Positions 1 to 12,021 of a stretch of 64,000 nt of DNA are shown here, piece by piece. Positions within the stretch are counted from its first letter, which is position 1; each line of letters begins with the position of its first letter. Where the stretch lies: contig CM063299.1 of NCBI GenBank assembly GCA_032173965.1, forward strand, positions 3,283,501 to 3,347,500, read 5' to 3'. The notes under the pieces were generated by a model that had not been told where the DNA came from, searched no databases, and saw nothing but the letters and a program-made list of their open reading frames with translations. This stretch comes from Sitta carolinensis (taxonomy: Eukaryota; Chordata; Aves; Passeriformes; Sittidae). The position numbers were made by a program, and so were the translations under genes.

Positions 1-3000
1 AGCTAAAACACTGTTGTGTCAGGGATTCTAATCATCTTTCAGCCATATATGTAAAATACATGTCTCTGAAAGAGATAATGAATGTGATATCCCTGAGGCT
101 TGGAGACTGCTGGGATGTGAAGTGCAGCTGTAATGAAGTGAGATGTGGGTATTATTCTCAGACCTCCCACCACCACTGCCTCTGCTGCCAATGTGCAACA
201 CAAGGTAGAGAATGGGCAAAGTCAAAATAAATTCACTGTACAACACTTTACAATAAGGTCACCTCTGGTGGAAGGCTGGTATTTAATGACCAGCAGCTTC
301 ATTATAAATCTGTTTTCATCAGTGTCTGCTCTGCTTAAACTGTGAATCTTGGGAGAGGTGAAAAGATTGATTTAAAACAGACCTGTGGGCTGGGCAGGTG
401 GGGAGGAGAAGGGAGCAAATGTGTCATGTGGAATCGTGACATTTCAGGTGATCTACACATCACTGCCTGTCTTTTGGCCCTCAGCCCCTGTTCTAAATAG
501 CTATTTAAGGACTTGGATTTGACAGGCAGAGCAGGAGCCAAGACCTGCTGCAGGCTGGGCAGCATCTCCCCTTCCCAGGTGAGCTGGCTCCAAAGCAAAG
601 ACAATATAAATGTGTCTGTTCCCTCGCTCCCTCCAGCTGCACAAGGACCCCGGCTGACACTGTTTCTTTTGCTAGGGAATGCATCAGATGGTAGGTGGAA
701 GCTGCTCTTGTTCTCAGCCAAAAGATCACAAGAAAAAGCATTAATTTAAATTTTCAGTCATCAGTTTCATTCCCTGCTTGTGCTGAAGAACATAGCAGTT
801 TTGGCAGGGATAGGTTAATTAAGAGGAGAAGCAAAGCGTTTGCCACCCTGGTTTCTATTTGTAGAAATGGAGTTGCACAGTTAAGCAATGTGCATTGCTT
901 AGAAAATGTGTACCATGTTATGTTTACCTAAAATAGAACAACTGAAATATGCACTTTTTATTAGCACTTCTTAACTGTTGAATAAAATGTGACATAAAGA
1001 TAAGGGATTACAGGCACATTACAGGCATGATACATTCTGAACATGCTGCTCTCAGCTAAAGAATCCAACACTTAAATATGTCAATATTACATTATTAGTC
1101 TGCTTCTGTGTTTGCTGCTCTGAGAGAGATGAAGTGAGCATGGCTTAAATAATTAAAAAAAAAAAAAAAAGGAAAGAAAATCTATGTAATTATTGAAGCA
1201 GTACAAAAGAGGAAAATCATAATGGTTTCCAAATGAGAATGCATCTGACAGTCCCCATTTCTTAGCTCTCTGACTCTTGTAAAATTTCGTGTAACACGCT
1301 GCTATTTTGAGAAACATTAGCTCTTGTCTCTCTTTTCCAGTCTGCTAAAGAGGCTGTATTCCTCCTAACCTTGCAGATGACAAAATGCACTCCTTCAGCA
1401 CAGTCTACACAGTGCTAGATCATTTCAGGCTTTTCGAGTAAATGACAGGCAACTCTATAACTGTATGATTAGGCCCATAGATTACCAGATTACAGCTATA
1501 AATCTTCACCATAGCTACCACTCACTTGGCAGAAATAGTCAAGTTTCATCATTTGTCCTCATGTAGAAAACATGCTGTGAAATGCAGCCTCAAAGGTCAC
1601 TGGGATGGCATTTCCTTTTGTGGCCCTTAATAAACTTGCAGCTAATGCAGTAATTACCAAGCCCAATTACCTCTGTGATGGCTTCAGAGAATTTCTTTTC
1701 CAAAGTCTGGAGAGTCAGATTCCACTCCCTTCAGTTAATAAGTAAGATAGATTCAGCTATTCCTACAGTTGTTAGACATTCCCGAAACAAGCTATTTGCA
1801 GAATGAGGGAGTAGTGCCAACAGAACCTGAGTGGGGTATTTTAGTGGCACTAAACAAGATTTGTGTAAAAAGGTGCATGGGCACCCTTATTTCAGTGCTA
1901 GCTTCATTTAAAATATGGTGTTCCTACTCCACCTCAGCTAAATCAAATAAACTGAAATGGAAAACATTGCCCAGCTTTTGATATACACATATTTCCCCTA
2001 ATTTTGCATGTATGTACATATATAAAAATACAACCTACTATATCCAATGAAGTTCCTTAGGTTGTGAGCTGGAGTCACAGACTCAGCATTTCTTTAAACT
2101 CAGAGTTTGGGGACATTGTACAAACGAACCCATTCCCTTTGTTAGCTACAAAGGGGCTTGACAAGCTACACAGCTCTCCTTATAACTACATTTATATTAC
2201 AGCTGCAAAGTGCTAACTTGTGAGTTGCACCATTTAGAAAAGCCAGAAAAGGAACTGCTATAATCTACTCCTTTGGCACCAGTCCAGCACTGATAGAAGC
2301 TCCTCAAATCACAACATGTTTGACTGAAATGACGCCAGTGGAATAATTCTTTACAAAGAAGAGCTAAAGTGTGAGATGTTAGAAGTGGCTGGGCCATTAT
2401 TAGGAGTTCCAGCTCTTTATTCAGTTACAAAGGAAGGCAGCTACATCTTTATCCAAGCATATGGGCATTATTATCCCTTTTTCCTGCTCTTCCTTTTGGT
2501 TTCCTTGCAGGGAATAATTGCTAGGGCTGCTTCCAAGAGTTTGAACTCCAGGTACCTGACATGCACCTGCCACGAGTTCAGCAGAGCAGAATGGCATTTA
2601 ACAGTGTCCCTGCTTGCCTCATCCTCCAAAGTTCAGCTGTTAGAACAGTTGGATTTTTGTCTGGGTTCTTTTATCTTTGAGAGGTCACTTTCCTGGTTAT
2701 TTTACAGTCACTTTCCTGTTTGTTTTATTTATAGTAATAGGCATTTAAAATGATGCCTGCTGATTTTAGATCTATTTCAGCCTCCCCAAATTACTCTGGG
2801 TAATTCCTCCTTTCCTGAAGTAGTCAAAAGGAAATCACTAATGTTCAGATAAGCCCAGAATTCCATCTTGTTTCTATGTGCACACTGATGTGCAGCTATT
2901 ACTGGCAAGACCCTTGGATCTTGCTTAGCACTGTCTTCAAGGGAGAGATATGGAAGAGAAATATAGGTACCTCCTTTTTGTACAACAGAATTTACCCAAA

Positions 3001-6000
3001 ATACTCCAAATGTAGAAACCCTTCAGGCATGCTACAAAAATATTTGCTTGGAAGAGTGCTGGGAAGGATTGAGTGCAGGCCAGCCAGGACAGTAGGACAA
3101 GAGGTGATTTTTTGAAGATGTCTGGCTGTGTCATTTTCCCTTTTACCTGTATTTTTTGCTTTGTATCAGCACCTGCTTTCTCATTTAAGATCATGTAAGT
3201 AAAATCATATAAACTTAAAGCAAAGCTGGAGAGCAGCTAATAAAATTATTAGGTGAATGAAATGTATGAACCTGAGAGGGAATGTGCTATTCCAAGTCAA
3301 CTGATCGTGCATATGAAGAACTGCCAGGTTTAATAAGGGAGGTAATGGATTATATGTAAGAGGAAAGATCTTGATGAGATGAGTGAAAATTGCTTTGGTA
3401 GATTAAGCTCTGTCAATAAAAATCTTCCAAGAAGACATAAGACTGTAACAATCTGTAACAGGGTTGGAATAATGCCCTTGCTTGCATATAATTCAACCCT
3501 AATTCCAATGATTGTCTGATCTGTCCCACAAGCTTGCAATTAATCCATCATTGTCACAAGTATCAGGAATATAATACACTCCTCAAGTAAGCAAATTAAA
3601 TTTCTAAGACAAACTAATCTTCTTAGAGCAGATAATTTCAGGAAGAGAATTCATGCACACAGCATGTTTCACTACTACACATCACCTAATAAAATAAATA
3701 ATATAAATTATTTATTTAAACAATAAAACAAACCAGGTTTTTTTGTTCTCTATGTTTGTGAGCCACCTTTGGATTTCCATCCACTTCAACGTGAGTATGG
3801 AAGGATAAACATCAGCTTAGCCCAGTTTAAACATTCCTGCTTCACAATACAGAAAACCATTCAATTATTGTGTTTCAGATGCTGGAAACTCCACCAGTCT
3901 TGCCAAAAGAAGTGGAATGGAAATAGCCTTCTTTGTCAGGTATCTAAGAGTGTTGTACATTGGTGCCCTCTGCACACACTCCAGAGAACTGCATTGGTTT
4001 GCTTTGGTTTAAATTCAACTTGGAAATGGTGTGAGAGATTTAAATAATTAAACAGTTGTACAGGAGCTTAATGAAATGAATAAACCATTGCAATGACAAA
4101 TAGTTATATATTATTAATTTCAAAATAGCAGAAAATGCTATTTTCCCCAACTAGAAGTGCCATTTTCACCAACAATTTACAATTTTTTCCTACAAAAAGC
4201 CCTGTTTTCCCTAAAAAGAAGCGTCCTCCTTTCAAATAATGCCTTATTCCTATTAAAGTTATGTTATTTAGAAACCAACAAATTCAAAAACCTACTTTTT
4301 AAAAATAAAACCAGGCTTTGGCTAGCAAACCCTGCAGAGGAGAAATTGCCATGGTAAATGGTACAGGACACCAGGGAAGCAAAAAAGATGAGGGTGAGAT
4401 TGCAACTGTTGGGGATTAGAAAGTAGAAATAAAATATGACTTACAGTTGAACCAAGGTGCTTGGCCTTGTCTCTGGGCTGCCATCAGCAGAGGCTGTGAG
4501 TTACTGCAGAGGGCTCAGGTGGGCAGAACCCAGCAATAACAAACACCTGTGTGGCACAGAATAAACAAAACAAAAACACCCGAGTTTTTTAACCAAACTT
4601 CACAGCTGATGGGAAGTGAATCAAATTATCAAAGCATGTTAACAAAGAACTCAACTATGCATTTTACCAGCAAGTCCCCTCACAGCCCGGAGGCTTCGTG
4701 CTGCAGAAGAGCCCCAGGTCTGTTGTGTGGCCTCACCCCCTTGTGTGACAGCAGGACTCCAGCAGGCAGGGCGGTGAGATGCGCTCGCTGCCGTGTCCTG
4801 ACACCTTTAAAGCGATGTTTGTTGTCGGAAAGCCGTGAGTGTAACACGAGGAGCCTAAATGGAGCCCCACTGTTTCATTGTGCGCTGCCCCAGCTCGCCC
4901 GTGCTGCTGACAGGCAGCACCATTAAGCAGTCATTAGCACCGTGCCTGAAAGCTCGGCTTCTGCGGATAATAACGGGGCTATTCAATATTTGGAGCCTTT
5001 GTAAGAAAAGAGGGCACCTAAATGAGAATAATGAGGTCATTCTATGACATGCCTGAGGATATGAAACCATGGGTAACTTTTTAGCCCGTTTGAGATGTGA
5101 GCACATACGTTCAGCTGTGACAGATTATTTCTAGCCTTGGAAAAAAAACCAAAGCTGCTGCCATTAAATCACACCACGCTACATCAGCACCAAGTGGTAA
5201 TCAAAACACTGTAAAACACAGCCTTCAAAACAATTCCGTGTAACCCAATCAAAAAGAAAACATATATGGAACAGATATGTGAAACAGAGCAAGGGGTTGA
5301 GACAGTGTCAGAAAAACAGTGAAATTTAACAGTTAGGAAACGATTTTATGACTGAAAGGATTGTTTCCAATTCTGCTTTTTTTTTTTTTTTTTTTTTTTC
5401 CGTTTTTTTTTTCTCATCGAATGAGATGCTATTTTGGCTTTGAAAAGATGAGCAAACTGAAATTTTAATTTTAGACCTGTTTCTTGCTTAGAGCAGTGGC
5501 TGTTTCTTGTAAAACTGGCTCACTTTCCCAACATTTCCCAGAAGGTTTTGCACCCCGGGGCTATTTCAAGATTCCTGGTGCAGTGGAGCAGCCTGGGCTG
5601 TGTGGGGCTGTGCCGAGCACCCCCTGTGCACCACAGCTCTGGGCAGCCCCTGTTCCACATCCCAGCTGTGTCAGAGTGAACCTACAACTGCACAGCTCCG
5701 TGGATTAACAGGGTTTAGTTCGTGGTTTAACACTCTCGCTGCTGTTTACAGCAGCAGCAGGAAAATCTCCCTTTTTTTGAGTGGTTTCCCATGTTTTTGC
5801 CAGCAGAAGAGGTGCTCTGGAATTTTCCTGGGAGTGCAAGAGTGTCATGTGGCTCTCAGGCTGTGCTGGCCCCTCAGGTCTTTTGGGAAAGCTCAGTGAC
5901 CTTTACTGAACAAGATGACAGAATCATGGAATAGTTTGGGTTGGAAGCCACCTGTAAAGGTTTCCCTGGAGTAAACAGGGATGTCTTCAACTACAAAAAA

Positions 6001-8159
6001 ATTGCTCAGAGCCCTGTCCAATCTGACCTTGGATGCTTCCATGGATGGGGCACCCACCACCTCTCTGGGCAGCCTGTGCTGGTGTTTTACCACACTCATC
6101 ATGAAAGATTTCTTCCTTCTATCTACCCTGGATTTACCCTGTTTTAACTTAAAACTATCACCCCTTGTCCCTGTCTGGTTTAGCTTCATTCTTACTGTAT
6201 TTTCATTCGATATTGTTTTCAGGGGTGTCACACAGGGGCAGTTAGGGAGATCTGCATATCATGGTTTCTTTGTTATTGCCTCAGCAGGGCTGGTTACAGT
6301 CAGGCCCCCAGTGCAGGGACACAGCTGCTGAAAGCTCAGATCAGGAGCTCCCCCTGCCCTGGGCACCCCCGGCAGGGGCAGCTGCTGGAGGATCAGGAAT
6401 TGTGAGGCTGCCTCAGGATGCTGCTTGTGCTGGGAAGGACTGTTCCCTTACTGCCTCTTGCAGCAGCACCTTCCACCCACCTTGTGCTTGGAAAAAGGAA
6501 AAGGCCCCAGCAATCACTGCAAAATTATTCCTGAGGTTTAAAGGAAAGGGTGGCAGCTGGAGCAGGTGAAACACTTGGCTCTCAGAGAGTTCCACCTCTT
6601 GGCAGGCAGCTTCTCTTTGTACCCCTGTGTGAGACACCCAGAGGGAAACAGACTTTGCTGCTGCTCCACTTTCTCTCCTTTTAATTTCCACTTTCTTCAT
6701 CTTATTGTTTTCTACAAGGGATTAACTCAGCGGTTCCACTTGGACTAGAAGGAAAGGTTTAATTCAAATTATTCAGGGACTCGACAGGCTGTGTGTTAAA
6801 CTTTTTGACTTCATCTAGCCCTCAAGCTTATTAAAGTGTTTTTTAATTAAAAAAAGATTAATGAGTGACTGCCCTTTTTTAGTGGATACTTTTAAGATTA
6901 AGCCTCTCCAATATTATAATTGGAGTAATATGCACATGCCCTACCTGAAAGGCAATCACAAACACAGAGAATAGCTCATAGTGTTTGTTTTACACTCCTA
7001 ATGTTTCATTAGATGTTTGCTGGTTATGAATTATCTATCAGCTCAAACATAACTGTTAATTCTGGTTGCTTCTTGAATCCCTACCCTGAATTGGAACAAA
7101 ACACTGTCCTGGAAAAAGGGGAAAAGATGAAAAGGGACTGCTCCATGGTGTCTTTTTAGTACATAAAATAGAAGATTACATAGAGATTTTAAATAGAGTG
7201 GTAATTGATTAGCAGAAGGGATAGAAAAGAAAGTGTGATTTCTCAGTGCTCTGTCAAAAGCAAAAGGTGGGGTAACCCCTCACACCAGCCTGGCTCAGCC
7301 CCTCTTCACTTCCAAGGTGGCAAAATCAAGTTCCAAGAGTTGTTCCTGGGTGATTTTAATGATCTTTGTCTTACTCATGAGTTATATCTTGGGCAGCCTT
7401 GTTTTCAAAGTTGGAAAAGTGGTTCTGCTGTTGATTCAATTACCTGCATAAGCTGATATTTGAATATGACATGGATTCCTTAAAGACTAAAATCTGTGAA
7501 GTTCTTTAAAAGCCAATGGATAATGCAGGCTAATTGCAGGAGGCAAGCCTGGCTTTCCAATGTCAAGAGACATAAAGTAAGTAAATAAAAAGAAAATAAA
7601 TGGTGTTGTTTTTCATCAGTTGTTCAAATGCAGGATGTTTTAAACAATTTGAGTTGGAACTAATGAGTCTCACATTATCAGAACCTCATCAGCAGAATCT
7701 GAAAAACTATGTTTGAACTCTTTCATTGGAAGTTTCTATTTGGCAGAACAAAGTAATTGTTTGTCTCAAGCACAAAAATGCTGTTGAGAAGAAAGTGAAG
7801 CTGGTTTGGAATCTGCCAACTTAGGAATTCTTCTCCTCTGGATTCCATTGTATCTGAACCATCTTACTTTTTACATGGCTACATAATTTGGATCACAGCG
7901 TTTCTGAAGTTATTTAATGGCAAGAGTTCTCATGAAAAAAATCCCAACTTGCTGCCTTGTCACACCACTGCTGTCCATAAGAGGTAATTATGAAAAGGAG
8001 GATAATCTGCCAGTCACAAGGGGGTTTTAAAAGCTATGACTTTTCCCATTGATTTTAATATAATTATATATATTTACCTTTCTAAAATAAGGTTTATTTT
8101 TTTCCAAAGGAATTAATGTTTGATAATAACTGGTGTGATTTTTTTTTTCTCCTCTCTAG
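1..8159. other. Left flank, no recognised gene except one CR1 piece
   Basis: No exon of a protein I recognise was found on either strand. If the LHFPL-type gene is multi-exon like its family, this may be its intron, because the exon at 8160 needs an upstream partner. Visible low-complexity elements are an A run at 1155-1170, a T run at 5377-5399 followed by a T9 run, and an AT-only inverted repeat with 11-base arms at 3692-3702 and 3707-3717. The short open frames here look like chance. Confidence 0.6.
5918..6178 (-). mobile_element. CR1-type LINE fragment (3' end)
   Basis: The left edge reads acagaatcatggaatagttt followed by gggttggaag, the reverse complement of the typical CR1 3' end. The body then follows the usual CR1 order: a segment resembling GCCCTGTCCAATCTGACCTT, then a CTCTGGGCAGCCTGTGCTGG segment, then a stretch ending in CCCCTTGTCCCTGT. 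The element therefore points to the minus strand and is 5'-truncated, as most bird CR1 copies are. Several substitutions suggest an old insertion. The right edge is approximate. Confidence 0.85.
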
Positions 8160-8386
8160 TGTTCATAATGGCTTCTGGGCTTTTGGTTTACCCTTTTGGT
8201 TTCAACTCTGCTACTGTGAAGAGATTCTGTGAGAACTCAGACATCTACTATGCAGGAGAGTGCCAGATTGGATGGGGGTACATGCTGGCAATTGTTGGGG
8301 TCATGTTGTCTGTCTTTTTACCATTCTTTGCAAAATATGCACCAAAAGAGCACATATCTCCAACTCCAATACCTACTATTTTATAG
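8160..8386 (+). CDS. Last coding exon of an LHFPL/tetraspan-type membrane protein
   Basis: A strong pyrimidine tract and CTCTAG precede the exon at 8160. The first two bases complete a split codon, and the frame runs 75 codons to TAG at 8384-8386. The peptide contains a hydrophobic stretch (FIMASGLLVYPFGF), a cysteine pair in CENSDIYYAGEC, the run IGWGYMLAIVG and a second hydrophobic helix, then a short polar tail. The order small-residue helix, YPFGFNS, Cys, about ten residues, Cys, GW-Y-LA is the C-terminal pattern of the LHFPL family (LHFPL1-6 and the LHFPL7/TMEM211 type), four-helix proteins of the claudin-like superfamily. The member cannot be assigned. A possible ATTAAA polyadenylation signal lies at 8443-8448. 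Upstream exons were not found in the window. Confidence 0.7.
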
Positions 8387-11300
8387 TATTTTATTACTGC
8401 TTAAGAACAGAACATTCCTGTCTACAGTAATGGGCAGAAATTATTAAAGCACTTCCAGTTGGCTGTGTTGCTAAAGAGAGGAGAGGAGATGGGGAAGAGA
8501 AGGTCAGATTGACAGAGACCAAAAGTGCATTGAAAGTCTTCCGTAAGCGCGAGCAGCGAACGCTCTGGAATTGAAATAGGATTAATCAGCAGCCTTTACA
8601 CTGCTCTCAACAGATAATGGCAAAATGCCTTAGACAGAAAAAAAAAAAAAAAATCAGTTTATCCTCAAAACATCTGTCTACCTCCCAGTTTCTTTTGTGT
8701 CTCAAAATTGTGAGTCTTAAAAAGCTTCAATTCACTTTTGATATATTGTGAAGTGTCGGAACTTTTATGAACCCAGTAACTTTGAAATCAATAATGATAT
8801 TTTGTTACAATTATTTTGATTAGTGAAAAAAAAGCACCTACTAGTAGCAACAGCCTAAAATTAAGATTGATAGCTAAAAAGAATTGTATACAAGAAAAAT
8901 GTTTCTTTTAAATCTATATATATTAGCAGCACCTGCATATTGTAAGTTCTGGGCACAGTTTTTTACTTCTGCTCTAATTGCCAAGATGTAGAGACATCTA
9001 CATGAAGTCTTGGGTAAAATTGAAATTTCCTTTTCTCTGAGAGCTCCACCTACTTCCAAAGGCTTCATGATGATTTAATACTTTAACAAAAGGGGAAAAA
9101 AAAAAGTCCTAAGAATTTGTTTTCAGTATTTCTTAAATTATAATTCTAGGTGGATTTAACAAAATGTTTTGAGCTATGACAACTGTAGATTTTGGGGTTT
9201 GTGTTTAAGGCTGAAAAGAAAAAAATCTCTGTTTACAAAAATGTCTGTGCCCAATGGCCCTTATCTGTAGTGATAATACAAACCAGAATGAACTAATTCC
9301 AGGATTTCCACTGCAATTCAGAGTCCAGATTGTAAAACAAAAAAATGAAGTGAAATGCTATTGAACATGACAAGCAAAAATCTGATGCTCTGTCAGAACC
9401 ACAAATGGCCATATTTTATTAGTCTGTATGGAAATTTTGTGATAGCACTGAATTCATTATTACCAAGCATTGAAATAAGTGCACTTGATTGCCTTAAGCA
9501 AAAGAAACATTGGGTTCTAATCTCACACCACTGTTGTGTTTTTTCATTTAAAATAAAAATTTAATTCTAATTCTATTCTCATCTTTTATTTTTTATTATT
9601 TATTAAAAAGAAAAATCACATAGATTATATTTAATTCAGAGCTGTATGTCTTAGTTTTGTATTTTGGCACAAACCAGGTGATCAAATTTATTATTCTTCA
9701 CTTAGCTGAGTCCAACTGATTCCTGAATTTTTATTTTTTTTAATGGAAGGTGTACATGAAGGGACAGACAGAGTCATGTTGAGGATGTATAAGAAAATGC
9801 AAACAGAACAATCACTGTGTTATTTTAATATACATCAAAGACTTCTGCAGTCTTGTTTACATTCCTCACCCTTCTAAACTTCAATGGAACGTTGCATTGT
9901 TTTCCAAAATAAATTGTCCTGTTGTTACATTTCCATGCACTCTAAAAGCAAATTCTGCACATAAACTTAGCAAGTTCTTTGAAAATACAGATTCCAATGC
10001 AGAATTAAGTACACTGGGAAAGAGAGCATGAGTGCTCTGCACTTTTGCTCACAGGGACTGAGAAATTAAATCTTCCAAACATTTAACAAAATAGGTTGAA
10101 GGAATGCCCTAAAGTAAGAAGAATAAATTTCAGTCACTTCTGTATATTAATGTTTCAGTGATGTCTTACACTTTTTTTAATGAAAGGCTGAGATTGATAA
10201 TTTTCATGTAAGAGTCAGAAAAGTGAGGAATAACCAACAACATGCAAAAAGAAAATATTCACCACAAAGTAGAGAGACAGAGATGCAGGCTTTTCTTTCC
10301 TAACCAACCTGTGCCTTTACACTAGAACCATTATACAAGACAGGATCAATATGGTCAAGGAAAAAAAATCACCCAACAACTGAAAAATGTTGAGTAGTGT
10401 GTATAAACTGTATTGAGTAGGGTTTTTTCTGTTTTGTGTAATGTTTACGACTGTTCACTTAATGTTTCACTAGAAAAAGTGATTTGTTAGTGTCAAGTAG
10501 AAACTTCTTTTGCAACGATCTAAACACTTGCTGAAAAGTAAAATTATTTTAGGTTTTCATTAACAGCTATAACACACCTAATAGACAAAGGACCTATTCC
10601 TGTCATTAACATAAGTTTCCCATGTGCAGAACTGGAAGCATCGATCACTTAACTGGAATCAGTTTTAAATTACCGTTACAGCAGATTTTTAATTGTGAGT
10701 CTCACAATTCACACTGCTGTACCAAATCTTTTACTTCTTAAAGCTCAACTTCCGTTGTGCAAACTATCAACCTCTGCATCCTGCAATATCCTGCACCTTT
10801 TATGAGTCAAGCTAATGCTTCCAGTTGGAGCTTCCTTTAACATTTTATAATATTTTTATAATATTTAAATAAATCAAACGCGTGTACATGACTTGGGTGA
10901 CTGGATTGGCAAAACCCTCCTCGAAGCACCCATGCCCTGAGCCTGCTCCACACTGAAGGTGTGATGACAATTCCAGTGACCCTTGCAGTAGTTGGTAAAG
11001 CACATCCTTTAGATCTCACCTGTTGCTGACAATGCCAGTGCTCACACTGACAGATCACTTTTTAAATAAAGACTGTCTGCGCGTTAAACTGTGTAAAAGC
11101 GTTTTCCTGTTACAATTTGCTGGACCAGGTTCAAGTTTTATTCTAAATATATAATTTTTTAAGTGTAACTAAAAGCTGTATTTTCCATTAATGTGTTTCT
11201 GCGTTGACTAGCTGGCTCCTTTTTAGAATATTAACTGTTTTCTGTATTTGACTTGTTGGATACAATATTTCAATTATTTTAAATGTGAAATTTCCAATTG

Positions 11301-11829
11301 CCAACACTGTATAATAAAATAATTTTAAAAATCCCCATACTGTTTGCTATTTTTTTTTGACAACTCTTTTGTTTTGCAATTCCCAAGAGATCTGGTACAA
11401 GGCTTCTGAAGCAGGGGAAAAGGAAATAGGAACAGCAGGAATAATCTATGAAAGTTAATGTTTGAAGGCAAAGGGACATAAACATGTCCATCCCTCAAGA
11501 AAGATGTTTCTATGGCAAGGAAGTCCTGTGTTCAAATAATTCTTTTCTACTTCCTCTGTGTCCTTGGGAATCTTCCTACAGCTTCAGGGTCTGTTGTTAT
11601 TTTATACAGGTATTATACTGATTATTTATTTTTTTTTAAAAACACGAATCAGGTAACACATAAATGGGAACCCAATAAACACCACACAGCATTCCTTGGA
11701 TAACACAGCACAGCGATATTTTCAAATGTGTAACCAGATTTTCACTGGCACTTTTGGTAAATGTAGCATGTCCAGCCTTTATGGGTAACAATTAGTTAAA
11801 ACTGGAGTTTGGCCAACCATTTTGATTTT
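8387..11829. other. Spacer between LHFPL-type exon and SPATA22 3' end
   Basis: Holds the 3' UTRs of the two convergent genes and otherwise AT-rich sequence. No open frame resembles a known protein. An A run lies near 8639-8654. Possible SPATA22 polyadenylation signals (TTTATT on the plus strand, AATAAA on the gene strand) occur near 11625-11630, about 200 bases past its stop. Confidence 0.55.
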
Positions 11830-12021
11830 TTACATTTCATTTATAGTTTTTACATATGCTGTCATCTCAACATCTGCCATTTTAACAAAGTCTTGGAAAG
11901 TGTTCTGTTCTTGAGCAGTTGCTGGTCTTACAGAGACGCACTTGAAAATGTTCCTTTTTGCATCATAGGTTCCCATGCACCTGTGCACTCGACCTCTAAT
12001 GAGTCGTGGAAGCTCACGGTC
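11830..12021 (-). CDS. SPATA22: SPATA22 coding exon 8 (last)
   Basis: Encodes the final 63 residues, opening DRELPRLIRGRVHRC and continuing through CVSVRPATAQEQNTFQ to the stop. This is the most conserved part of the protein and fixes the identity of the gene. The acceptor (GATGAAG) has a weak pyrimidine tract. Confidence 0.95.
   Translation of the reverse strand, partial: DRELPRLIRGRVHRCMGTYDAKRNIFKCVSVRPATAQEQNTFQDFVKMADVEMTAYVKTINEM

Noticed and set aside
3692..3717. AT-only hairpin as an RNA gene or regulatory stem
   Set aside because: Eleven-base arms made only of A and T are expected by chance in such AT-rich DNA.
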